Part shown: in pieces, positions 16,965-23,458 of the stretch
Position numbering within the stretch: the first letter of the stretch is position 1
Layout of the letters: every line of letters begins with the position of its first letter
Source of the DNA: FEN-987 sp964598845
GTDB lineage: Archaea; Thermoproteota; Bathyarchaeia; 40CM-2-53-6
NCBI GenBank assembly: GCA_964598845.1
Contig: CAZRDM010000026.1
Location: 1 to 26,554 of the forward strand
Reading direction: 5' to 3'
DNA length: 26,554 bases
The notes under the pieces: model-generated
Database searches by the model: none
Told to the model about the DNA's origin: nothing
The model's input: only the letters and a program-made list of their open reading frames with translations
Translations under genes and position numbers: made by a program

Positions 16965-17195
16965 TCAATCCTCAAACCGTTTTTCCCGCCACTCGGCGAG
17001 AATTCGATTGGCCTCCTCCATGTCTAGGACACTGATGACATAACCTGCATGGACCAGAACGTGATCGCCCACCTTGGCTTCTACTAGGCCCATGTTGGCA
17101 TCGACAATGGTTCCTCCACCTAGGTCGACCTTTGCTATCTCTCCCTCGATCCGGGCGATCCTGCCAACTTGGGCGAGATCGTATCGATCGCTCAT
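16965..17195 (-). CDS. HypC/HupF-like protein lacking the N-terminal cysteine
   Basis: This 76-residue protein (ATG at 17195) is a HypC/HupF family member. It has the beta-barrel blocks VGRIARIEGEIAKVDLGGG, VGDHVLVHAGYVISVLD and the closing helix EEANRILAEWR. Authentic HypC begins Met-Cys and uses that cysteine to hold iron and contact HypD. Here the equivalent stretch reads SDRYDLAQVGR, with Asp in place of Cys. A longer frame from GTG 17234 adds no cysteine. The gene lies antisense between hypF and hypC and converges on hypF. It may be a chaperone variant that binds but does not ferry iron, or a decaying duplicate. It is intact and of normal length, so I favour a functional variant. Confidence 0.85.
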   Translation of the reverse strand: MSDRYDLAQVGRIARIEGEIAKVDLGGGTIVDANMGLVEAKVGDHVLVHAGYVISVLDMEEANRILAEWREKRFED

Positions 17196-17276
17196 AGGCG
17201 AAATTGACCTTACAGGTTTGGTAACTGGTGGCACAACCTAATAAGCGGACGAAAACAGAACCAACCTGAAGAAACC

Positions 17277-17546
17277 ATGTGCCTCGCCTACCCTGGAAAA
17301 GTCGTAAGCATTGAAGACGATTTCGCTAGGGTAGACTTTGGGGATGGAACAGTCCGTGATGGCGTTAACATTTCCCTTGTGAGGGTCGGTATTGGCGATT
17401 ACGTTCTGGTTCACGCCGGATACGCAATCCATGTACTAGACGAGGCAGAGGCTCTGGAGACTCTGAAATACTGGCGAGAAATGTTGGCTGCCATGCCCGC
17501 GGAAGAGATAGTCTATCAAAAGGAGACAAAGGGCGGACTATCCTGA
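17277..17546 (+). CDS. hypC: HypC hydrogenase maturation chaperone
   Basis: This 89-residue protein starts MCLAYPGKVV with the catalytic Cys2. It keeps the OB-like barrel blocks ARVDFGDGTVRDGVNISLV and VGIGDYVLVHAGYAIHVLDEAEA. HypC binds HypD and delivers the Fe(CN)2CO unit to the large hydrogenase subunit precursor. ATG at 17277 is fixed by the requirement for Cys2 after Met1 is removed. The stop at 17544-17546 overlaps the likely hypD start codon, which points to coupled translation with hypD. The C-terminal tail (YQKETKGGLS) lies where the hypD upstream frame begins. Confidence 0.97.
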   Translation: MCLAYPGKVVSIEDDFARVDFGDGTVRDGVNISLVRVGIGDYVLVHAGYAIHVLDEAEALETLKYWREMLAAMPAEEIVYQKETKGGLS

Positions 17547-18649
17547 TTCTCGAAGGATATCGGGATCCTGCACTCGCAAAGAAGCTTCGGCTCGAAATTG
17601 AGCGACTTGCCCAAATCATCAAGAAACCCATCATGCTAATGCACGTATGCGGCTCTCATGAGTGGACGATAACTCATTTCGGAATACGAACACTACTTCC
17701 CCAGAATGTTGAAGTTCGGTCAGGCCCGGGCTGCCCAGTCTGCATTACCCCAGCCGCTGACATTGATTCAGCTGTGAGGCTTTCACTCGACGGTAAGACG
17801 ATTCTTACCTACGGTGATATGTCCAGAGCAAGAGGCTCTGGCATGTCCTTGTTCGACGCAAAAGCTGCAGGCGGAGACGTAAATATCATTTACAGCGTCC
17901 ACGACGCCGTTCGAATGGCGTCAGCAAAGCCAGCTCGAGAATTCGTATTCTTCGCGGTGGGCTTTGAAACAACAGCGCCGCCGACCGCCTATGAGATACT
18001 CAAAGGGCCACCTGACAACCTGACTTTCTTGGTTTCCTACCGCTATGTTCCTCCCGCCGTGGGTGCTGTGGCAATGTCTCCTGAGTTAGCGGTAGATGGA
18101 TTCATCAACGCTGGTCATGCATCTACGATAACCGGTATGAAGGCTTACCAGCCCGTCTTCGAGAAAACCCATAAGTCCATGGTCTTCTCAGGCTTCGAAC
18201 CGAATGATGTTCTGATCTCGATCGCCATGCTTCTCAGGCAACTAGCCCAGAATGAGCCGAAGATGGAGAATGAGTATACGCGGGCAGTGACGTGGGAGGG
18301 GAACGTAAAGGCTCAGCAGGCCATGGATAAGGCGTTCGAACGAGTTGAGGGCTATTGGCGCGGAGTGGCCACAATCCCCGATTCGGGATTCAGAATCAGA
18401 GAAGAATTCCTTGAGTATGATGCTCGTGCGAAGTACGGATTGAAGGAGATTCCAGGCAACGAACAGTTTGTTCCTAAGGCCAGATGCGGTGAAGTGATCC
18501 TTGGGAAAATCGACCCCCCAGAGTGTCCTCTCTACATGAGGGAATGCACTCCATCCTCGCCTAAAGGGCCCACGATGGTCTCATCTGAGGGTACCTGCAA
18601 GATCTGGGCGGACCACAAGATGCTCGCATCGATGCGGTGCCGAGTCTAG
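17543..18649 (+). CDS. hypD: HypD iron-sulfur protein, hydrogenase maturation
   Basis: HypD assembles the Fe(CN)2CO group together with HypC and HypE. Visible signatures are CGSHEWTI, GPGCPVCITP, GFETTAPPTAYE, the KAYQPVFEKTHK region, and a C-terminal cysteine set (ARCGEVILGK, PPECPLYMREC, EGTCKIW) for the [4Fe-4S] cluster. The first ATG, at 17633, would remove a conserved N-terminal part: the frame upstream reads LEGYRDPALAKKL and IERLAQIIKKPIMLMHVCG, as in other HypD proteins. No ATG, GTG or TTG lies in frame before it. I propose CTG at 17543, overlapping the hypC stop, giving 368 residues, the usual HypD size. AAGGAGA at 17520-17526 is a candidate ribosome binding site, although its spacing is long. 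Confidence 0.93.
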   Translation: MILEGYRDPALAKKLRLEIERLAQIIKKPIMLMHVCGSHEWTITHFGIRTLLPQNVEVRSGPGCPVCITPAADIDSAVRLSLDGKTILTYGDMSRARGSGMSLFDAKAAGGDVNIIYSVHDAVRMASAKPAREFVFFAVGFETTAPPTAYEILKGPPDNLTFLVSYRYVPPAVGAVAMSPELAVDGFINAGHASTITGMKAYQPVFEKTHKSMVFSGFEPNDVLISIAMLLRQLAQNEPKMENEYTRAVTWEGNVKAQQAMDKAFERVEGYWRGVATIPDSGFRIREEFLEYDARAKYGLKEIPGNEQFVPKARCGEVILGKIDPPECPLYMRECTPSSPKGPTMVSSEGTCKIWADHKMLASMRCRV

Positions 18650-19698
18650 CAGATTCTCGGAACCGGATCGCCTTCCGGTTGGGGGACTATACGTCTGCCG
18701 CCGACAACTGTTTCGATAGCAACTATGCCAAAGTCCGAGGTTGCTTCACCGATTATCGCAGAATCCTTTCCATGTTCAGTTTCTCTCATTGCCACTAACA
18801 CACTCTCAGCTCTCTCTGGGACAACAGCTGCAACAACTTTGCCTTCATTGCCGATCTCCATCACATCTAACCCAAGCATCTCACAGGCAGCGCGAACCCC
18901 TTCCCTGACAGGAATCGACTCCTCATACAGCAAGATACCGACTTTAGACTTCTCACTCCACTCATTCAAGAGATTGGCCAAACCGCCTCTTGTTGGATCC
19001 TTCATAGCCACTATGCCCCCAACCTGGAGTATGTGGCTTGTCAAACGATTCAACGGCGCAGCATCAGACTCGACCTTCGTCTCGAACCCATAACCTTCAC
19101 GTGCTGAAAGAACGGCGATACCATGATCCCCTATTGTTCCAGAGAGGATAATCTTGTCTCCCTTGCGGATGTTGGAATCGAGGAGCCATTGAGCCTCAAA
19201 GTCACGAAGCTTCTTGACCGCAGCGAGATTTCGATCTAACAGAGCACTCCGCCTTCCGATTCCTGAGGAATTGATAACGAACTTGTCTAGCGCTCCCCTC
19301 TCCATTACCTTGGTATCACCGGTTATGATCGGGACGCCTGCTTCATTGCAAGTGCTCCGTATGCTTGCAAGAATCTTCTCGAGTTGCGACAAAGCGAACC
19401 CTTCTTCGAGGACGAACCCAGCCGCCAAAGCCAACGGCTCAGCCCCGAGCATACAGATATCGTTAATGGTCCCGCTGACTGCGAGTCTTCCTATGTCTCC
19501 GCCCGGGAAGAAGAGAGGCTTCACTGTGTAAGAATCAGACTTGAGAACAATCCCTTGAACAACGCCAGCGTCATCAAGAGCCTCGAGTGGAACTTCGACA
19601 TTCGCGCCGCCCAAGTGCTTGAGAACGTATTGTTTGATCAGAGATTGCATTACGGAACCGCCCGCACCATGAGCCAACGTCACGAGGTCGGAAACCAA
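18646..19698 (-). CDS. hypE: HypE hydrogenase maturation protein
   Basis: This 350-residue protein belongs to the AIR-synthase-like HypE family. It carries LAHGAGGSVMQSLI at the N-terminus, DDAGVVQG, GDIGRLAVSGTINDICMLGAEP, GDTKVMERG, MKDPTRGGLANLLNEWS, and ends PVPRIC. The C-terminal cysteine is the one that receives the carbamoyl group from HypF and is dehydrated to thiocyanate. An open frame continues 51 residues upstream to 19851, but that part resembles no HypE and overlaps a plus-strand ORF. TTG at 19698, 12 bases after GGAAGG, gives the usual length. It converges with hypD, whose stop overlaps the hypE stop by four bases. Confidence 0.95.
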   Translation of the reverse strand: MVSDLVTLAHGAGGSVMQSLIKQYVLKHLGGANVEVPLEALDDAGVVQGIVLKSDSYTVKPLFFPGGDIGRLAVSGTINDICMLGAEPLALAAGFVLEEGFALSQLEKILASIRSTCNEAGVPIITGDTKVMERGALDKFVINSSGIGRRSALLDRNLAAVKKLRDFEAQWLLDSNIRKGDKIILSGTIGDHGIAVLSAREGYGFETKVESDAAPLNRLTSHILQVGGIVAMKDPTRGGLANLLNEWSEKSKVGILLYEESIPVREGVRAACEMLGLDVMEIGNEGKVVAAVVPERAESVLVAMRETEHGKDSAIIGEATSDFGIVAIETVVGGRRIVPQPEGDPVPRIC

Positions 19699-19769
19699 GA
19701 CTGGAAGTCGCCTTCCTGCAACTTTGAACGGTCCAAGCTTAATATGCTTGCAAAAACCGAGAGCGCGAT

Positions 19770-19970
19770 GTGACCAAGAGTAAGAACCAGACCTCGCGTA
19801 CCACCATTTGCAGCCAATTGCACACCCTATCTGCGTCATCATCGAATTCATCTGAAAAGGGGCTAGGAACGATCAATGTGGACGAGATTGAAGTCAGAGG
19901 CGAACCCGTCGCCGCTATGAGGAGGCATTATGAGCAAGCTGTAAAGTCGTGGCGAGAGATTCATAGATAA
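19770..19970 (+). CDS. Small hypothetical protein divergent from hypE
   Basis: This 66-residue ORF (GTG start) is of unknown family. The first third is Ser/Thr-rich and low in complexity; the last 33 residues (GTINVDEIEVRGEPVAAMRR and a helix ending SWREIHR) look more like protein. A later start is therefore possible, but no ATG or GTG fits between. It lies divergent from hypE, 71 bases from the hypE start. It might be a small regulator of the hyp genes, but only its position suggests that. Confidence 0.35.
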   Translation: MTKSKNQTSRTTICSQLHTLSASSSNSSEKGLGTINVDEIEVRGEPVAAMRRHYEQAVKSWREIHR

Positions 19971-20110
19971 ACTGAGCTGCTGCTCTTGCGAGCTAACTTT
20001 CCACTTGTTTGTGGCAGTATTACCGCTACTAAGACGCGAAGGCGCAAATACGCCTCTCGGAAATATGCACGTGATGACAATGGAGTCGACGAAGAGGAAC
20101 AGCGGTCTCT

Positions 20111-20248
20111 CTATTTCTGTTTCTTCTTCTTCCTTACCTGCCTAGGCTTTCCCATTTTTCCTTCTCCAATTGCATGATGGGGCAATTCAGTCTTAACATT
20201 ACCGGCAAGGCTTGTTTGACGAACGTTTACACGGCCATGCTTCTGCAA
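20111..20248 (-). CDS. Small basic protein, unidentified
   Basis: A 45-codon minus-strand frame from TTG 20248 encodes QKHGRVNVRQTSLAGNVKT, then ELPHHAIGEGKMGKPRQV, and ends in a lysine-rich tail. The frame is open further upstream to a TGA near 20295, but with no ATG or GTG. The highly basic tail is typical of small ribosome-associated or nucleic-acid-binding proteins, and the HG...VR-QT order vaguely recalls eS30; I do not claim that identity. The first part may also be a fragment of a larger decayed gene. The plus-strand frame covering the same bases is a low-complexity Phe-rich shadow. Confidence 0.35.
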   Translation of the reverse strand: MQKHGRVNVRQTSLAGNVKTELPHHAIGEGKMGKPRQVRKKKKQK

Positions 20249-20364
20249 GAGGCCAGCGGGCCCAGAATGATCATGCCTGTCTATTGTTACTGGTCATCTG
20301 AAGCCCCAATCATATCTGCTGAACTAAGATATAGTGCGCTTTATGAATGAGATTGAGCCGGTTA

Positions 20365-20393
20365 ACCGAAGCACCGAGAGAATTTTCTTCGGT
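20365..20393 (+). promoter_or_regulatory. Hairpin immediately upstream of the composite tRNA
   Basis: ACCGAAG at 20365-20371 and CTTCGGT at 20387-20393 form a seven-base-pair stem with a 15-base loop that ends five bases before the tRNA acceptor strand. A GGTTAACC palindrome overlaps its left arm. It could be a leader structure, a terminator of upstream transcription, or part of the tRNA promoter region; an archaeal TATA box would be expected within about the same distance. Confidence 0.35.
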
Positions 20394-20425
20394 GGTATGG
20401 GCCGGTAGTCTAGCCTGGCATGGAC

Positions 20426-20444
20426 ATCGAAAACAGAGCCGCAA
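20426..20444 (+). other. Putative 19-base non-canonical tRNA intron
   Basis: Nineteen bases separate the D arm (ending GGAC at 20425) from G26 and the anticodon stem (20445-20450). In tRNA-Val downstream the same elements are directly joined. Removing the 19 bases restores a normal cloverleaf distance. Archaeal tRNAs can carry introns at such non-canonical sites. The flanking pairing I can draw for a bulge-helix-bulge is imperfect (three of four central pairs), so splicing is inferred, not shown. Confidence 0.5.
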
Positions 20445-20529
20445 GCCGCCCTCTCATACGAAGTCCTGCATTACTTTCATTCGACTCCTGACTTAATTCT
20501 GACCATTCCGTTGCCGTGAATGTGACACT

Positions 20530-21591
20530 TTGAATTCTCAGCGCAGCGTTCTTCCCCTCAGCCTTCGGTTGAGTCTGCACTCCGAAAGCATCCGATTGGC
20601 AGAGAATACAGGTTGGGGTTACAAAAGAGTCAGCAAGGCACTTTCACTGAAGCATGGTCTTCGTGTCCCCACTTCCACCGTTCATTCGTGGTTAAGGGGA
20701 CGCTGCACACCGTTCGGAAGTTGCAATGTTTTCCGAAATGAACCATCCCCGGAACTTTCCTATGTGATCGGTGCCGTGCTGGGTGATGGGACGGTGTACA
20801 CATCAAAGCGTCACTACAATGATGAGGTTAGGCTGTCGGTCACAGATAGGGACTTCGCAGAGGCATTCGCCAATGATCTATCTGCACTCTTTCCGAATCA
20901 TGATCGATTTCGCGTAGCGTCTGACGCATATGACGGCCTCCAACGGTATGTTGTCAGAGTAGGGAGCACAATGCTCGTTGAGTTCATGTCTCAACCCCTC
21001 TCCATGTTGGACAGCCTCATCAGACGTTACCGACACCAGTTTGTTCGCGGCTTCTTTGATGCCGAAGGTTCTGCCATAGTTTCAGTCAGTAGGAACAGCC
21101 GCCTTTCGTTAAGGCTCGAAGCTTCCAACAATCAAGTAATCATCCTTCAGTATGTTCAGCAGCAATTGAAGCATTTGGAAGTGGATTCGCGGATTGGTCA
21201 TTACAATCGACCTGTGCGATTCGTCACGTCTATCCGAGGGAAGCCTGTTACGTTCACATCGAGAACTTACTGGATCGCCATAACAAAGCTTGATTGCATC
21301 CGGCGCTTTGCCAACGATGTCGGCTTCTCAATCGTGAGGAAGCAACGGAAGCTAAGAGACGCCCTCACACTAATTGACAGAGTTGGAACAGGAAGAGCAG
21401 GAACCGAATGGCTAAGGATTTATAGAAAGGACGGTACTCGCTGGATCAGGTTCCTGCAGCAGCAAACTACTAATTCCCAGGCAGTGGGCTCGTGGTCTAG
21501 CCTGGTCAGGACGCCGCCCTCACATACGAGGCCTCGAATGGGAACGGCGGAGATCCCCGGTTCAAATCCGGGCGGGCCCACCACAATGTAG
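20530..21591 (+). CDS. LAGLIDADG homing endonuclease in the tRNA interruption
   Basis: This 353-residue ORF has an N-terminal helix-turn-helix-like region (about 20-57: GWGYKRVSKALS, PTSTVHSWLRG) and a double-motif LAGLIDADG endonuclease core. Motif one is YVIGAVLGDG (78-87, Asp86); motif two is VRGFFDAEGS (172-181, Glu179). Basic and aromatic strands between and after them fit DNA recognition. Such enzymes cut intron-less alleles so that the host intron spreads. The only start is TTG at 20530, since a stop lies at 20500-20502. The frame stays open across the whole tRNA-Val gene (residues from about 319) and ends with TAG at 21589-21591, exactly where the outer tRNA 3' part begins. The last 35 residues are therefore tRNA sequence and need not be functional. 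The core appears intact. Confidence 0.9.
   Translation: MNSQRSVLPLSLRLSLHSESIRLAENTGWGYKRVSKALSLKHGLRVPTSTVHSWLRGRCTPFGSCNVFRNEPSPELSYVIGAVLGDGTVYTSKRHYNDEVRLSVTDRDFAEAFANDLSALFPNHDRFRVASDAYDGLQRYVVRVGSTMLVEFMSQPLSMLDSLIRRYRHQFVRGFFDAEGSAIVSVSRNSRLSLRLEASNNQVIILQYVQQQLKHLEVDSRIGHYNRPVRFVTSIRGKPVTFTSRTYWIAITKLDCIRRFANDVGFSIVRKQRKLRDALTLIDRVGTGRAGTEWLRIYRKDGTRWIRFLQQQTTNSQAVGSWSSLVRTPPSHTRPRMGTAEIPGSNPGGPTTM
21486..21583 (+). tRNA. tRNA-Val (CAC) with a 20-base intron
   Basis: This is a complete cloverleaf. Acceptor GGGCTCG (21486-21492) pairs with CGGGCCC (21573-21579), with one G-U pair. The D arm is 21495-21512. Anticodon stem CCGCC (21514-21518) pairs with GGCGG (21546-21550). The loop CTCACA-C has anticodon CAC at 21521-21523. 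The variable loop is AGATC, and the T arm is CCCGG-TTCAAAT-CCGGG (21556-21572), followed by discriminator A and encoded CCA (21581-21583). An intron interrupts the loop after A37. The gene lies wholly inside the interval separating the two parts of the composite tRNA and inside the 3' end of the endonuclease frame. The sequence is very like other archaeal tRNA-Val genes. Confidence 0.95.
21525..21544 (+). other. Intron of tRNA-Val at position 37/38
   Basis: Twenty bases lie between A37 (21524) and C38 (21545). A bulge-helix-bulge can be drawn. The outer stem is CCGCC/GGCGG. The central four pairs are CTCA (21519-21522) with TGGG (21539-21542). The 5' bulge is CAT, cut after its second base, and the 3' bulge is AAC, also cut after its second base. 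A short CGA/TCG inner stem follows. This matches archaeal endonuclease sites at the canonical position. Confidence 0.85.
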
Positions 21592-21622
21592 GTCGAGGGT
21601 TCGAATCCCTCCCGGCCCACCA

Positions 21623-22023
21623 TTGCCAAATCACGCTCGATTGGGTTCAGATCACCGACCTGTGAGGAGGTTCATCTCGACTCCAAAGAGAGCACGCACC
21701 CTGCTCGTCACTTCTGCGTCTGATTGACGCGTCTTTCGAGTTCTGTGAGTCTCTTATGATCCTCAAGAATCATTGATAGAAGCGACGCACTTCCTTGAAG
21801 GATTGGTAGTCGGCCATCATTCACCAGTTAATCGTTCTTCCGCCTATAACGCTTCTTAGGAGACGCTTGGTGTGGGCACATCTCTCGTAGGGCAGTCTCT
21901 ATTCTTGCTTTGTCGGCGAGGACGACAAGGACGGTGCAACCGAGGAAAGCCGGTGTAGTCGACGGTCTACGCGCCTACCAAACACCCGCCATCGAAAAAA
22001 GTACCCTTGCTGATTAGCTGTAC
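21623..22023. other. Intergenic region with minus-strand coding-like fragments
   Basis: No complete gene. On the minus strand a frame near 21720-21830 reads GRLPILQGSASLLSMILEDH and continues KRLTELERRVNQTQK to a stop. Just upstream in another frame is ALREMCPHQASPKKRYRRKND, ending in its own stop. The second piece looks like a real helical C-terminus. I cannot assign a family; this may be one short gene (GTG start near 21830) or the remains of a broken one. Confidence 0.35.
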
Positions 22024-23079
22024 GTGGGCCCATTCGCAGGCATAAGCATAAGCAAGTGCATGTACTTGAACACTTGGCAGCTTGTTGAACGAAGACGTGC
22101 GAAGTGGTTGAGTCACGTGAGACGGCTCTCACTATCAAGAAGCGTTCTCTCGCTTCTGCTGATCTTGGCGGTTGCCTCCAGCTCCATCGCGGTCTACTTC
22201 CTTCATCCCTTCACGACGACTACTTTCAAACATGTGAGGGAAGGCGGAGCTGCCATCGTTGACGCACTGTCCGAACTCAATCCCAATCCGAGCTTCCAAG
22301 AAGCAGCCACAGAATACCTGAATGCGGCCGGAATGTATGTGGATGTATACAAGTCATCAACTGTCTCGGTGGACTTCATGAAGTCCTTCCCCGCAGGCTA
22401 TGAACTCATAGTATTCAGGGTTCACAGCGGAACAAGTAGACGCGCGCGCGGCGTCTTCTACTTCACAAGCGAACTCTACGACGCGTCCAAGTATCAGCCG
22501 GAACAGTTCCGGGAAGAACTGCTGCCCGCCAAGAGCTACGAAGGGGATGCTCAAGTGTTCGCATTTGGTTCGAAGTTCGTGGACACCTACCTTGAGGGTC
22601 GTTTCCAGAGTGCGATAATCATCGGTATGGGATGCTTCGGCGCCGGAATCTCATACGGGACAGGAGAGGAGATTGTGATAGAAGACCTTCCAGTCGAGAA
22701 AGGGTCGAACCTCGCAGACGCGTTCCACCGACAGGGAGCGTCAGCGGTCATAGGGTGGGATAGGCTTGTGTCGCTCAACTTCAGCGATCAGGCAACGCTA
22801 TGGCTCATCAGGGCATTGGCCGTAAACCGTCTAACCGTCAGCGAGGCAGTCTACGCAACGAACCGGCAGCTCGGACCCGACCCGATCTACAAGAGCGTTC
22901 TGACCTTCAATCCCGAAGACGGCGGCAGCCATGTACTGCGCCTTAGGACATCGCGGGAGAACCCGCCGAGAAGTTCTGAGTGGCTTATCCCCGACTTGGC
23001 GGAGCTGTTGCGTCGTCCGTTTGTTACTCATAAGGGAACGGATTTGAACAAAAGGTTTGGCGCCGGGGGTGAGCGTTGA
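22024..23079 (+). CDS. Membrane-anchored caspase-like (C14/C25-type) cysteine peptidase candidate
   Basis: This 351-residue protein has one N-terminal membrane anchor (about residues 38-60, LSRSVLSLLLILAVASSSIAV part) and a large domain predicted outside. The domain order resembles caspase-like CHAT or gingipain proteins. YELIVFRVHSGT provides His134; SAIIIGMGCFGAG provides Cys204. DAFHRQGASAVIGWDRLVS follows, like the strand and helix after the catalytic Cys, with a late helix ALAVNRLTVSEAVYATN. A His-Cys dyad is therefore plausible but not proven. The start is GTG at 22024; ATG at 22060 (residue 13) is equally possible and keeps the anchor. It stands alone on the plus strand. A role in extracellular protein processing or self/foe interaction is inference. 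Confidence 0.65.
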   Translation: MGPFAGISISKCMYLNTWQLVERRRAKWLSHVRRLSLSRSVLSLLLILAVASSSIAVYFLHPFTTTTFKHVREGGAAIVDALSELNPNPSFQEAATEYLNAAGMYVDVYKSSTVSVDFMKSFPAGYELIVFRVHSGTSRRARGVFYFTSELYDASKYQPEQFREELLPAKSYEGDAQVFAFGSKFVDTYLEGRFQSAIIIGMGCFGAGISYGTGEEIVIEDLPVEKGSNLADAFHRQGASAVIGWDRLVSLNFSDQATLWLIRALAVNRLTVSEAVYATNRQLGPDPIYKSVLTFNPEDGGSHVLRLRTSRENPPRSSEWLIPDLAELLRRPFVTHKGTDLNKRFGAGGER

Positions 23080-23217
23080 ACTGAAGCTTCAAGCGCCCTT
23101 TCCATGTAGAATCAGGCTGCTGTTTGACGCGGTATCGGTGTCGGGTTTCTTCCAAGGCTTCGCAAACTGAGACATTAGCTCTGTTCGGAATCTGAAGTAG
23201 AGGCGGGTGACTGAAGG
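23080..23217. other. Short intergenic region
   Basis: About 140 bases between the convergent caspase-like gene and the minus-strand small ORF. I see no gene, and no convincing terminator beyond short T runs. Confidence 0.3.
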
Positions 23218-23448
23218 CTATTCTCGTTCTCCGCATGTGCGCCTCTCGGCGCGTTCGCGAAAACCCTGATCGTCACAGGGAGGGTGTGAGCGGCGCAGTG
23301 AGCAAGAAAGGACTTGGATAGTCTTTCCGGCGGACCTGTTGGGACTCATCAGGATTGCCACAAGAGTGGTGATCTGGACGCATGGTTGACCTTGAATCCT
23401 CGTGAGCCTCACTTTGTACGCGAGTAGCTCATCCCTCTCTTCGCTCAT
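23218..23448 (-). CDS. Small hypothetical protein downstream of the MFS gene
   Basis: This 76-residue ORF starts with ATG ten bases after the MFS stop on the same strand, so it could be the second gene of that operon. The first half (MSEERDELLAYKVRLTRIQG, then QPCVQITTLVAILMS) looks protein-like, with a beta and hydrophobic segment. The second half is Arg/Ser/Cys-rich and low in quality. I do not recognise a family. A short real protein or a decayed tail are both possible. Confidence 0.4.
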   Translation of the reverse strand: MSEERDELLAYKVRLTRIQGQPCVQITTLVAILMSPNRSAGKTIQVLSCSLRRSHPPCDDQGFRERAERRTCGERE

Positions 23449-23458
23449 GACATCCGAC

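Larger units (their letters stand above)
20399..21622 (+). tRNA. Composite, split tRNA (anticodon reads CTC, Glu-like) with a giant interruption
   Basis: The 5' half is 20399-20456: acceptor GGGCCGG (20399-20405), D arm 20408-20425, a 19-base interruption (20426-20444), anticodon stem CCGCC (20446-20450) and loop bases with anticodon CTC at 20453-20455. The 3' part is 21590-21622: variable loop AGGTC, T arm GAGGG-TTCGAAT-CCCTC, acceptor CCGGCCC, A, and CCA. The two acceptor strands pair in all seven positions. Between them lie a LAGLIDADG endonuclease ORF and a complete tRNA-Val. The outer tRNA has no private 3' anticodon-stem strand. The only well-placed CGGCGG is at 21545-21550, inside tRNA-Val. 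A 75-base cloverleaf forms if that exon is shared, but I find no good BHB splice motif at the second junction. The Glu identity rests only on the anticodon, and the gene may be a relic. Confidence 0.6.

Noticed and set aside
19699..19851. 51-residue N-terminal extension of hypE
   Set aside because: It does not resemble HypE N-termini and would make the protein longer than usual; TTG at 19698 fits the family.
19986..20177. 63-residue plus-strand ORF with a Phe-rich end
   Set aside because: Low-complexity shadow of the basic minus-strand frame.
21550..21590. A canonical BHB splice motif joining CGGCGG to the outer tRNA 3' part
   Set aside because: The possible cut registers gave at most three of four central pairs, two of them G-U, so I do not claim a splice site there.
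21420..21629. 69-residue minus-strand ORF with GREGFEPSTYIV
   Set aside because: This is the antisense translation of tRNA sequence, a well-known false protein call.
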